Positions 1 to 7,110 of a DNA stretch of 8,616 nucleotides are shown piece after piece. The notes beneath the pieces were generated by a model. That model saw only the letters and a program-made list of their open reading frames with translations. It had not been told where the DNA came from and searched no databases. Origin of the DNA: Rhodospirillales bacterium (GTDB taxonomy: Bacteria > Pseudomonadota > Alphaproteobacteria > Rhodospirillales > UBA2165). Every line of letters starts with the position of its first letter. Position 1 is the first letter of the stretch. The stretch lies in contig JABMOP010000515.1 of the NCBI GenBank assembly GCA_013204125.1, forward strand, positions 1-8,616, written 5' to 3'. A program made the position numbers and the translations under genes.

Positions 1-383
1 ACGATTTGCTTTGCCGTATCGGTTACAAGCTTTCCAATGGAGAGGTAGTCGAGAAAAAAAAGCGGTTTTGCCCCCTGAACGGCAATGTCGTTGACGCACA
101 TGGCAACCAGATCGATGCCGACCGTGTCGTGTTTGCCGAATGCGGCCGCAATTTTTAATTTGGTGCCGACGCCATCGGTCGCGGCAACGAGGATCGGATC
201 GGTGTAGCCCGCTTGTTTGGGATCAAATAAACCGCCAAAGCCCCCGATACCGGCGACAACGCCCGCCCGGTCGGTCTTTTTTGCCAGCGGCTTGATGCGC
301 TCAACGAATGATTCTCCGGCATCTATGTCAACGCCCGTATTGCGGTAAGACAGGCCGTTTTTGATTTTGTTATCCGAAGTGAT
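1..383 (-). CDS. purM: Phosphoribosylformylglycinamidine cyclo-ligase (AIR synthetase), N-terminal part
   Basis: PurM is the cytoplasmic enzyme that uses ATP to close FGAM into 5-aminoimidazole ribonucleotide in de novo purine synthesis. The minus strand reads without a stop for 127 codons to the window edge. It shows the family's N-terminal landmarks: an opening NGLSYRNTGVDIDAGE, a glycine-rich GVVAGIGGFGGLFD, the nucleotide-binding ATDGVGTKLKIA, then GIDLVAMCVNDIAVQGAKPLFFLDY. The C-terminal two thirds lie outside. No ATG, GTG or TTG starts the frame at the expected place: alignment points to an ATC at 383-381 with AAAGG nine bases upstream. The nearest conventional in-frame alternative is a TTG at 458-456, which would add 25 residues that do not look like the family and has no visible Shine-Dalgarno. 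The gene is divergent from the DUF2066 gene. Identity is certain; the start is not. Confidence 0.95.
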   Translation of the reverse strand, partial: MTSDNKIKNGLSYRNTGVDIDAGESFVERIKPLAKKTDRAGVVAGIGGFGGLFDPKQAGYTDPILVAATDGVGTKLKIAAAFGKHDTVGIDLVAMCVNDIAVQGAKPLFFLDYLSIGKLVTDTAKQI

Positions 384-469
384 GGCGGAAATCCTTTCAC
401 CAGTGTATCGACGTGCTAAATTAACCAGAGGTCGAAGCCAAGACCATAATTGATCCAAGGTCGTTTGTA
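384..469. promoter_or_regulatory. Divergent purM / DUF2066 intergenic region
   Basis: These 86 bases must carry the 5' signals of two divergent genes. Two ribosome binding sites can be seen: AAAGG for purM (393-397, minus) and AAGG at 457-460 for the plus-strand gene, nine bases before its ATG. I could not pick convincing -35/-10 pairs for either direction. An AT-rich patch at 416-423 (AAATTAA-like) is the only part that resembles a -10 region. Confidence 0.4.
393..397 (-). promoter_or_regulatory. Shine-Dalgarno of purM, marking an ATC start
   Basis: The minus strand reads AAAGG here, nine bases before the ATC at 383-381. This is normal spacing for a ribosome binding site and supports initiation at that codon rather than at the distant TTG. 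It would fit equally well if the codon is really ATG and the base is a sequence error. Confidence 0.45.
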
Positions 470-1639
470 ATGTTCCAACTGTGGTTTAGTCAGCAGCTTG
501 AGAGGCTGCATATCAACGGGGGCAAGCCGTTTTTACCGGTATTCGGGCTCTTCGTCGCCCTTTGGGTGGCGCTAAGCCCTGGCCAGCCCATTTACGCTCA
601 AACCGTTGATGTGTTTTATGTTACCGGGGTGCATGTTGATATGGTTGCCGAATCGGCTGCGGCGGCGCGAAAAAAAGCCTTGGCCGATGGCGAGCGGCAG
701 GCCTTTGCCCGCTTGTTCAAGCGTTTAACAATCCGCCAGGATAAGCGTCTTTCGGCGGGACTGACCGGCCCGGAGATTGCTGCCCTTATCAGGGATTTCC
801 AAGTCGCCAATGAGAAAAATTCGTCAATCCGTTACTTGGCCGACCTGACCTATAAGTTCAAACCAAATGAAGTGCGTGAATTGCTGCGCGATTTGTCGGT
901 CGAATTTGCCGAGACGCGAAGCAAGCCGATATTACTCCTGCCTGTGTATGAGGCGGCCGGCGCCATCGCTCTTTGGGAAGAGGCAAACCCTTGGCGCAAA
1001 GCATTGACGCAAATCGATCTCACCGACGGTTTGGTGCCGATGATTTTGCCGCGCGGCGATTTGAAAGACCTGCGCGCCATCGGCGGTGGCGGATTGGCTA
1101 TTCGCGGGGATACACAAAGGCTGGCCGCCATCGCTACAAATTATGATGTTTCCACGGTGCTGGTGGCGCATGCGGCATTCACGACCACCAATCAAGGCGT
1201 GTCTGGATTAAAAATAACGGCCACCGAATACGGCCCATCCGAGCGTAATCAAACGCTGGCGACGATGATCCTCGCCGGCAAAGATGAGACGATCGCGGCC
1301 ATGTTGGCGCGGGCCGCCGCCGATATTGCCGGCATGATCGAAGATCAATGGAAGAAAGATAACCTGATCCAGTTCGAGCAGGGTGCTGTGATTGCAGCCG
1401 CCTTGCCAATAAATGGACTTTCTGATTGGGTCGAGGCGCAAAGACGGCTACAAAAAGTGGCTATTGTAGAGCGGGTCGATCTCGTCTTATTGTCGCGTAA
1501 CGAAGCGCGTATTAACGTATATTACTTGGGCGATCCGCAACAATTGAAACTTGCCCTGGAGCAGGTGGATTTGAAATTGAAGGAAGAAGAGGGTGCGTGG
1601 TCTTTAGGGTTGAACCAAAAAGCCCAGCGCAGAAAATAG
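470..1639 (+). CDS. DUF2066 domain-containing exported protein
   Basis: This 389-residue protein matches my recollection of the DUF2066 family, whose biochemical role is unknown. The N-terminus carries a likely Sec signal: a polar stretch of about 20 residues, a hydrophobic core at about 21-35 (FLPVFGLFVALWVAL) and a probable cleavage site after A43 in IYA|Q. The mature protein opens with TVDVFYVTGVHVDMVAESAAAARKKALADGERQAF, the alanine-rich helical start usual in this family, so it should act in the periplasm. No other transmembrane segment or lipobox cysteine is visible. The ATG is supported by AAGG nine bases upstream. The polar n-region is longer than usual for a signal peptide, but I see no later in-frame start before the hydrophobic core. 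It is the first gene of a four-gene run, followed after 33 bases by the phosphatidyltransferase; a role at the cell envelope is inference from context. Confidence 0.85.
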   Translation: MFQLWFSQQLERLHINGGKPFLPVFGLFVALWVALSPGQPIYAQTVDVFYVTGVHVDMVAESAAAARKKALADGERQAFARLFKRLTIRQDKRLSAGLTGPEIAALIRDFQVANEKNSSIRYLADLTYKFKPNEVRELLRDLSVEFAETRSKPILLLPVYEAAGAIALWEEANPWRKALTQIDLTDGLVPMILPRGDLKDLRAIGGGGLAIRGDTQRLAAIATNYDVSTVLVAHAAFTTTNQGVSGLKITATEYGPSERNQTLATMILAGKDETIAAMLARAAADIAGMIEDQWKKDNLIQFEQGAVIAAALPINGLSDWVEAQRRLQKVAIVERVDLVLLSRNEARINVYYLGDPQQLKLALEQVDLKLKEEEGAWSLGLNQKAQRRK

Positions 1640-1655
1640 GTAATTGGTTGTATTT

Positions 1656-1666
1656 AAAAGGGGGGG
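1656..1666 (+). promoter_or_regulatory. Strong G-rich ribosome binding site before a GTG start
   Basis: AAAAGGGGGGG lies six bases before the GTG at 1673. It decides the start of the phosphatidyltransferase: the next in-frame ATG is at residue 34, which would remove the first membrane segment. Confidence 0.6.
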
Positions 1667-1672
1667 TGTTTT

Positions 1673-2239
1673 GTGAGTAACGGGTCGGTAAAGCTGAATA
1701 TTCCGAATTTGATAAGTTTGGGAAGGATTATCTCAATACCCTTTACTGTTTGGCTGATACTCAACGGCTCGATGCTGGCCGCATTTTGGGTGTTTGCCGC
1801 GGCCTGCCTCAGTGATGCCGCCGACGGCTTTATTGCCAAGCGGTTTAATCTGCAATCTGAATTGGGCGGCTTCTTGGATCCTCTGGCCGACAAGGCCTTG
1901 TTGGTCAGCGTGTTCATAACGCTGGGCATTGCGGGCTACATCGAATCCTGGGTGGTAATTTTGATCGTATTCCGCGATGGGCTGATCCTTGCCGGCGCAT
2001 CCGTTTATCAGGTTCTGTTCCAAGATCTTACCATGCAGCCCTTGACCATCAGCAAGATCAATACGACCTTCCAATTTTTGCTCGCGGCGGGTGTTTTGGG
2101 CGCCGGCGGGTTTGCCATGGATATGAGTTTCGAGCTTCAACTTTTGTCTTACGCGGTCGGTTTAACGACGGTTTTGTCGGGTGGCGCTTATGTGATTATT
2201 TGGGGCCGGCGGGCAACCGTGTTGGAGCCGGGAGAATGA
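1673..2239 (+). CDS. CDP-alcohol phosphatidyltransferase (PgsA / cardiolipin synthase-like)
   Basis: This 188-residue integral membrane enzyme belongs to the family that transfers a phosphatidyl group from a CDP-activated lipid to an alcohol. The catalytic motif D-x2-DG-x2-A-R-x8-G-x3-D-x3-D is complete with D48, D51, G52, A55, G65, D69 and D73, except that the usual arginine after A55 is lysine (K56, followed by R57). The four aspartates bind metal and substrate in the family. Hydrophobic stretches at about 11-30, 33-47, 75-98, 100-115, 130-148 and 155-175 fit the usual six-helix fold. Start is GTG behind a very G-rich Shine-Dalgarno. The stop overlaps the next gene's start as ATGA. The alcohol could be glycerol 3-phosphate (PgsA), phosphatidylglycerol (cardiolipin synthase) or another; sequence alone does not settle this, so no symbol is given. 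Confidence 0.88.
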   Translation: MSNGSVKLNIPNLISLGRIISIPFTVWLILNGSMLAAFWVFAAACLSDAADGFIAKRFNLQSELGGFLDPLADKALLVSVFITLGIAGYIESWVVILIVFRDGLILAGASVYQVLFQDLTMQPLTISKINTTFQFLLAAGVLGAGGFAMDMSFELQLLSYAVGLTTVLSGGAYVIIWGRRATVLEPGE

Positions 2240-3324
2240 GCCACGAGCGGCAATTTTGGATTTGGATTGCTGCTCTTGGCGTTGGCGTCGCGTTTCTTTT
2301 TGCGGTTCGCCAGGTGTTGCTGCCGTTCGTTGCCGGCCTCGTGGTTGCCTATTTCCTTGATCCGCTTGTCGATTGGATTGAACAAAAAGGCGTCTCTAGA
2401 CTGATTGCCACGTTGCTAATAATCATCGTTTTTTTCGGTGCCGCAATTTCTGTGCTGATCCTGATCGCACCGTTGCTGCAACATCAGATTGTCGGGTTTT
2501 TTGATAAAGTTCCGGCCATCGTTGAAACCGTCACAATCTGGCTAGAACCGGTCAAGCAAACCCTTAAAGAAGGCTTTCCCGGCCAGCAATTGGATAATTT
2601 GGGCGGCACGAGCGAATCTTTCGCCGCCGCCGCCGTATCTTGGATGATCCAGGTACTGGGCGGCATATGGCAAGGCGGATTGGCTTTGTTTAATGCAATA
2701 TCTCTGGTCATCATCACACCGGTCGTCAGCTTCTACCTAATGCGCGATTGGGACGTTCTGGTTCAAAAAGTAGACGGCTGGCTGCCGCGGCATTTTGCGC
2801 CGTCTATCCGCCAAATATTTAGAGATATAAATATATCCATCGCAGGCTTCGTTCGCGGGCAGGTCACCGTCGGCCTTTTCCTCGCCGCGATTTACGGCAC
2901 CGGGCTCACCTTGGTGGGATTGGATTTTGGTCTTCTGATTGGCATCGTTACCGGCTTGATTTCGTTCGTACCCTATTTTGGCATGCTCTTGGGGCTTTTG
3001 GTTGCCGTGGCAGTGGCGGTCGTTCAGTTCGGAACCTGGGAGCCGGTCGCATTTGTTGTATTGGTATTCGGTGTTGGCCAGATTATCGAAAGCATATTTT
3101 TGACGCCAAAATTTGTCGGCGACAAAGTCCGGCTTCACGCGGTATGGGTTATTTTCGCCTTGATGGTCGGCGCAGCGTTGTTTGGTTTCGTAGGCGTCCT
3201 TCTGGCTGTGCCGGTGGCTGCTACAATCGGAGTTCTGGTGCGGTTTTTCGTAAGTCAATATTTGGAAAGCTCTCTTTACGGAAACCAGGCCGGGAGCGAT
3301 CAGAACGGGGATGACCGCCGTTGA
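2236..3324 (+). CDS. AI-2E family transporter (PerM/YdgG/TqsA-type membrane protein)
   Basis: This inner-membrane protein of 362 residues is about the usual family length. I start it at the ATG at 2236, not the in-frame TTG at 2200, because GGAG at 2224-2227 is eight bases upstream and the ATG overlaps the preceding TGA as ATGA, a typical translational coupling. Hydrophobic helices lie at about 6-23, 25-42, 57-80, 158-178, and several between 220 and 350; a soluble stretch (about 85-155) separates the first three from the rest. The C-terminal half has family hallmarks: PYFGMLLGLL, then GQIIESIFLTPKFVGDKVRLHAVWVIFALMVG and GFVGVLLAVPVAA. Family members include the autoinducer-2 exporter TqsA and proteins of unknown or ion-transport function; nothing here indicates the substrate, and quorum signalling should not be assumed. 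The stop overlaps the TTG start of hdaA. Confidence 0.92.
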   Translation: MSHERQFWIWIAALGVGVAFLFAVRQVLLPFVAGLVVAYFLDPLVDWIEQKGVSRLIATLLIIIVFFGAAISVLILIAPLLQHQIVGFFDKVPAIVETVTIWLEPVKQTLKEGFPGQQLDNLGGTSESFAAAAVSWMIQVLGGIWQGGLALFNAISLVIITPVVSFYLMRDWDVLVQKVDGWLPRHFAPSIRQIFRDINISIAGFVRGQVTVGLFLAAIYGTGLTLVGLDFGLLIGIVTGLISFVPYFGMLLGLLVAVAVAVVQFGTWEPVAFVVLVFGVGQIIESIFLTPKFVGDKVRLHAVWVIFALMVGAALFGFVGVLLAVPVAATIGVLVRFFVSQYLESSLYGNQAGSDQNGDDRR

Positions 3325-4004
3325 GCGAGCCGTCTGAAAAGCCAGGGCAACTTACATTTCATTTTGAACATCGGGCCGCGCTTACGGGCGATGATTTTGT
3401 CGTCGCGCCGTGCAATTCGGCGGCGGTATCCTGGCTCGATAATTGGCCCGATTGGCCTGGCCCGGCGCTGGTCATCTATGGCCCGCCTGGATGCGGCAAA
3501 ACCCATCTGACCGCAGTATTTTCTGCCCGTGCCGGGGCCGTCGCGCTCGATCCGGACGCTCCCGAGGAGCAATTGATTGCTACAATCAGCAGCAAAGGCT
3601 CGGCATATACAGCCGATAATATTGATACGCGTTTTGACGAACAAACTCTCTTTCACATCTATAATTCGGTGGCAGCGTCCGGTGGCCACATTTTGCTGAC
3701 GAGCCAGAAATCGCCCAAACAATGGGGCCCATCCCTGCCGGATTTGTCGTCCCGCTTATTGAGCTCACCCGCCTGTTCCATCGGCGTTCCGGATGAGGAA
3801 TTGATCAAAGGTGTCTTGGTAAAACTATTTTCGGACCGCCAGCTCAAAATCGAGTTTTCGGTGATCGAATATATCGTGCTGCGTATGGAACGTTCGTTAA
3901 ATGCGGCGCGGGTGTTGGTCGAAGACATCGACCGTCTGTCTTTGTCGGAGCAGCGCAACGTAACGCTCCCATTTGTGCGCGATATATTAGCGGAAAAAAA
4001 ATAA
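3321..4004 (+). CDS. hdaA: HdaA, DnaA-related regulator of replication initiation (RIDA)
   Basis: Hda-type AAA+ proteins bind the DNA-loaded sliding clamp and stimulate hydrolysis of DnaA-bound ATP, preventing over-initiation. The 227-residue protein begins with a clamp-binding-like motif, Q10-L-T-F-H-F. It then has GDDFVVAPCN, a Walker A motif GPPGCGKT (54-61), a Walker B equivalent ending D99-N-I-D102 (E. coli Hda has DNIE), a sensor 1-like LLTSQ (125-129), the box VII region LPDLSSR with R145 as the candidate arginine finger, and a sensor 2-like RSLNAAR (191-197). The C-terminus VTLPFVRDIL parallels E. coli Hda. There is no C-terminal DNA-binding domain as in DnaA. The TTG start overlaps the TGA of the transporter, and GGGG at 3307-3310 could serve as ribosome site; an ATG at 3311 is out of frame. 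It is last in its run and ends one base from a convergent gene. Confidence 0.93.
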   Translation: MSEPSEKPGQLTFHFEHRAALTGDDFVVAPCNSAAVSWLDNWPDWPGPALVIYGPPGCGKTHLTAVFSARAGAVALDPDAPEEQLIATISSKGSAYTADNIDTRFDEQTLFHIYNSVAASGGHILLTSQKSPKQWGPSLPDLSSRLLSSPACSIGVPDEELIKGVLVKLFSDRQLKIEFSVIEYIVLRMERSLNAARVLVEDIDRLSLSEQRNVTLPFVRDILAEKK

Positions 4005-4005
4005 A

Positions 4006-6990
4006 TTAAGCGTGGTTCATAATGTATTCAGTCGCCTTGCTGACTTCCATCGGCCGCGAGAAGTAATACCCTTGGGCATAATCGCAGCCGAGTTTTTTCA
4101 ATTGTTCTAAATCGTTGCGTGTTTCCACACCTTCGGCCACTGTTTTCAACTTGAGATTATGCGCCAAGGCAATAATGGTGCGAACAATTTCCATATTGTC
4201 TTCAGATTCGCCCATAGAAATGACGAAGGAACGGTCAACTTTTAAGGCGTCGATTGGGAAACGATGAAGATGGCTGAGTGACGAATAGCCTGTCCCAAAA
4301 TCATCGACGTGAAGCTGGATACCCATTTTCCGAATCTCATCCATGCGGTTCGTCACTTCGAGCGGATTTTCCATAATCGCGCTTTCGGTGATTTCCACTT
4401 TCAGCCGTTGTCCCGGCAGCTTTGAATCGGCGAGAGCTGATCGGATATCTTCGATCAAATTGGGATCGCTGAACTGTTCGGGCGCGATATTGACACTGAT
4501 ATTTAGTACCCTTTTTGGGAATTTCCGCTGCCACTTGCGGGCCTGCTTGCAGGCTTCGCGGATGACCCAACGTCCGATCGGGATAATCAGCTTGGTCTCT
4601 TCAGCGATGGAAATAAAATCGCCCGGTGGGATAAATCCTCGTTCCGGGTGCTGCCAGCGGATGAGCGCTTCAAATCCGGCTATCTGTTCGGTTTCCGCAT
4701 CCATCACCGGCTGATAGGCGAGAACGAATTCTTCTTTTTCAATCGCCCGCCTTAAATCGGTCTCAATTTCCAATTGAGTGACCGCTTCCACATGCATGCC
4801 CTTATCGAATACGATGTGCCGCGCGCGGCCTTGGGATTTGGCCTGGTACATAGCGATATCCGCGTCGCGGACCATTTCTTCGGGGTGCGAGTAGCCGAGC
4901 GACGAGAAGGCTATGCCGATGCTGGCATTGGACACGATATCCTTTCCAGCCAACCGGAACGGTCCCGCCAATGATTTATTGATCCGTCGAGCAACTTCTT
5001 CCGCAACGGCTTCGTTATCCAGATCTTCGAGCAAAATGGCAAATTCATCGCCACCGAGCCGCGCCACCGTATCAACCTCGCGGACGGCATCTCTCAAGCG
5101 GAGGCCTATTTCGATCAGCATTTGATCGCCGTAGGAATGGCCCAAACTATCATTGATGAGCTTGAAGCGGTCAAAATCCAAGAACATGACGGCAAATAGG
5201 TTGTCCAAATTGCGCAAGTTTCTGGAAATGGCTTGAGTTACGCGGTCGGTAAATAGCGCCCGGTTGGGCAGGCCGGTAAGCGAGTCGTGCAAGGCGTCTT
5301 TGAGAAGCTGATGCTCAGTATGCTTGTTTTCAGAGATGTCGCTGAGTGAGCCGGCGATCCGAGTTGCTTCGCCGCTTTCGCCGCGGACTGCGAGCCCACG
5401 GGTCAGCATCCACCGGTAGTTGCCGTCATGGTGAAGCATTCGGACTTCACAAATGAAATAAGCTGTCTTGCCTTTTAAATGGGCGTCGAGAGCGGATTTG
5501 AATTTTTCCCGGTCGTCCTTGTGGACCAATTTTGTCCAGCTATCGATGTTTTTAAATCCCTGGTCCTCAGGAAATCCGAGCATCGACTTCCAACGAGAAG
5601 AAAAATAAACTTTGCCGGTATCTACATCCCAATCCCATATGCCGTCGTTAGAGCCTTTAACCGCAAGTTCGAACCTATATTCGCTTTCGCGGATCGCATC
5701 TTCGGATTGCGCCCGTTCCACGGCGACACCGAGAACATAGGCAACCGATTCCAAAAAATTAATACCGTCTGGGCCGTAAGTAAGGGCCTCTTTCGCATGA
5801 ATCCCTAATACACCGTAGGGTGCGCTGCGCCCGCCAATCGGCGTGTATACCGATTGCTTTAAATTCATTTGGCCCGCCAGTCCTTTGTTCCGTTTTAATT
5901 CGCTGGCATTGCGGCGAATATATTTGGTGTTTCCAGACCGGATGGCTGCACCAAGAAGCGACCGGCTGGTGATTCTTGTCTCGAATTTACCTATCGCAGA
6001 TTTGCGCCATCCCGTTCCTGCGCGAAGAACTAAGGCGTTGGTTTTAGGGTCGAGCCGTTCAATGCTTACAAAACGTTCGTTCCAAGCAGATGCGAGCATA
6101 TTTGCGGCGTCATTAAAAAGATCGTCAAGATCGGTGCCTGCGAGGGCGCGGCGGCCCAATTCCGCGATGGCCGATTGCTGGCTCATGCGCGTCTGTAGTT
6201 CCAACTCCGATTGCTGGCGGACCGTCACATCGGTCTGGATACCAAGATAATAATTTACCTGATCGTTATCGCCGTAAACCGGATTGAGCCTCAATTCATG
6301 CCAAACTTTTTTGCCGCCGCGTGCGCCACGGGCAACGATAACGCTGGCTGTTTTGTCGCGCCGGACTTCCCGCAACAGCTTGTTGTGTGCCTTGCGGTCA
6401 TCTTGGGATTGAAACAGAGTTTGGAACGGCTTGCCCAAGAGAGAATCGCGGCTCATATGGGGCGGCGGGACAAATGCCGGGTTGACGAAAACGATCGGAT
6501 TATTCGGCAAGTTGGGATTGGTGATGACAACGCCCGAATCCATCGCCGCAATCGCAACCGCCATTTGCGCATTTCGTTGAGCCAGGCGCAGCGCTTCGAC
6601 TTCGCGTTGCTTGATTTCCGTGATATCTGAAATCGAATTGACCATTTGGCCGCGCGCTGTCTTGCGCGAAGTCACGGTCCACCAACTTCCATCTTCCAGC
6701 TGAATATTTTGGCCGCCGGGGCCGTCTTGTTTACGTCGGCTTGGTTTTAAAAGATTTTGGTTGGAACTATTTGATGTCGATATGACGCGGCCTTTAAGCA
6801 CTTTTTCTGCATCGGATAATTTCAATCCAGGCGTGATGGTCGATTTTTTTCCACGGAATAAATTTTTGAATTGGTTGTTGCATTTAACCAAGCGGGCATT
6901 TTTATCCCAGAGCGCAAGCGCATTGACCGAATCGCCAAATAACTCGGCAATATCCAAATTTGAATTCGATATTTGGCTTAGAGGAGGCAT
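4006..6990 (-). CDS. Multi-sensor c-di-GMP protein: PAS–LOV-like PAS–GAF–PAS–GGDEF–EAL
   Basis: This 994-residue protein has no transmembrane segment or signal peptide and should be cytoplasmic. Order: PAS (about 13-128); a second PAS resembling LOV domains (about 140-258) but lacking the flavin-binding cysteine; GAF (about 270-427); a third PAS (about 435-558); a diguanylate cyclase domain (about 562-730); and a c-di-GMP phosphodiesterase domain (about 740-990). The cyclase has D605, the signature G646-G-D-E-F650 and an intact inhibitory RxxD (R637-E-V-D640) five residues before it. The phosphodiesterase has E774-A-L, N834, E866, D896, D897, K917, E953 and Q973, spaced as in active enzymes such as RocR, plus loop 6 DDFGTGYSS. 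Both activities are therefore possible; often one dominates or the GGDEF domain acts as a GTP sensor. The ATG has no clear Shine-Dalgarno, and a TAG lies six codons upstream in frame, so the start is bounded. It is convergent with hdaA and divergent from ppk1. Confidence 0.95.
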   Translation of the reverse strand: MPPLSQISNSNLDIAELFGDSVNALALWDKNARLVKCNNQFKNLFRGKKSTITPGLKLSDAEKVLKGRVISTSNSSNQNLLKPSRRKQDGPGGQNIQLEDGSWWTVTSRKTARGQMVNSISDITEIKQREVEALRLAQRNAQMAVAIAAMDSGVVITNPNLPNNPIVFVNPAFVPPPHMSRDSLLGKPFQTLFQSQDDRKAHNKLLREVRRDKTASVIVARGARGGKKVWHELRLNPVYGDNDQVNYYLGIQTDVTVRQQSELELQTRMSQQSAIAELGRRALAGTDLDDLFNDAANMLASAWNERFVSIERLDPKTNALVLRAGTGWRKSAIGKFETRITSRSLLGAAIRSGNTKYIRRNASELKRNKGLAGQMNLKQSVYTPIGGRSAPYGVLGIHAKEALTYGPDGINFLESVAYVLGVAVERAQSEDAIRESEYRFELAVKGSNDGIWDWDVDTGKVYFSSRWKSMLGFPEDQGFKNIDSWTKLVHKDDREKFKSALDAHLKGKTAYFICEVRMLHHDGNYRWMLTRGLAVRGESGEATRIAGSLSDISENKHTEHQLLKDALHDSLTGLPNRALFTDRVTQAISRNLRNLDNLFAVMFLDFDRFKLINDSLGHSYGDQMLIEIGLRLRDAVREVDTVARLGGDEFAILLEDLDNEAVAEEVARRINKSLAGPFRLAGKDIVSNASIGIAFSSLGYSHPEEMVRDADIAMYQAKSQGRARHIVFDKGMHVEAVTQLEIETDLRRAIEKEEFVLAYQPVMDAETEQIAGFEALIRWQHPERGFIPPGDFISIAEETKLIIPIGRWVIREACKQARKWQRKFPKRVLNISVNIAPEQFSDPNLIEDIRSALADSKLPGQRLKVEITESAIMENPLEVTNRMDEIRKMGIQLHVDDFGTGYSSLSHLHRFPIDALKVDRSFVISMGESEDNMEIVRTIIALAHNLKLKTVAEGVETRNDLEQLKKLGCDYAQGYYFSRPMEVSKATEYIMNHA

Positions 6991-7021
6991 TGATGCACGA
7001 ACTATCTAGCTAAAAAGGTTC

Positions 7022-7037
7022 GGGCGTATCGCCGCCC
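7022..7037 (-). other. Hairpin in the leader of the c-di-GMP gene
   Basis: On the minus strand, GGGCG and CGCCC form a five-pair GC stem around a six-base loop. Five bases later comes TTTTT (7016-7012), then the start codon about 22 bases further on. It resembles a weak intrinsic terminator or attenuator, or a structure affecting translation of a gene that lacks a clear Shine-Dalgarno. The short stem and the gap before the T run keep confidence low. Confidence 0.3.
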
Positions 7038-7076
7038 ACAGGGAAAAATCCGATGTTAAATTGGATAAAGCATTCT

Positions 7077-7110
7077 ATTATAAACTAAGCATTGATCCCC
7101 ATTTGTTCAA
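7077..7110 (-). promoter_or_regulatory. Candidate promoter of the c-di-GMP gene
   Basis: The minus strand reads a perfect TATAAT at 7082-7077, and TTGAAC at 7110-7105 resembles a -35 box. The gap is 22 bases, too long for a standard sigma-70-type promoter, so either the -35 is poorly conserved (ACAAAT at 7106-7101, 18-base gap) or the -10 is the poorer TAGTTT at 7087-7082 (17-base gap). Starting from TATAAT, transcription would begin near 7070 and give a leader of about 80 bases containing the 7022-7037 hairpin. Confidence 0.35.

Noticed and set aside
54..61. Run of eight A within purM as a possible frameshift site
   Set aside because: The reading frame continues correctly on both sides (PLFFLDYLSIGKL), so there is no sign of an indel.
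2200..2235. TTG start extending the AI-2E protein by 12 residues
   Set aside because: The ATG at 2236 has GGAG at the right distance and an ATGA overlap; the extension has no ribosome site and would lie inside the upstream gene.
2737..3258. 173-codon minus-strand frame opposite the AI-2E family gene
   Set aside because: It is rich in H, Q, N and K as expected from the complement of hydrophobic codons, and the sense frame has clear membrane helices and family motifs.
2236..3324. Quorum-sensing interpretation of the AI-2E family protein
   Set aside because: The family name comes from one member; most members have other or unknown substrates, and no AI-2 synthesis or sensing gene is in the window.
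4001..4010. Shared bidirectional terminator between hdaA and the convergent c-di-GMP gene
   Set aside because: The stop codons are one base apart and I see no hairpin with flanking A/T runs around them; any terminator must lie inside the opposite coding region.
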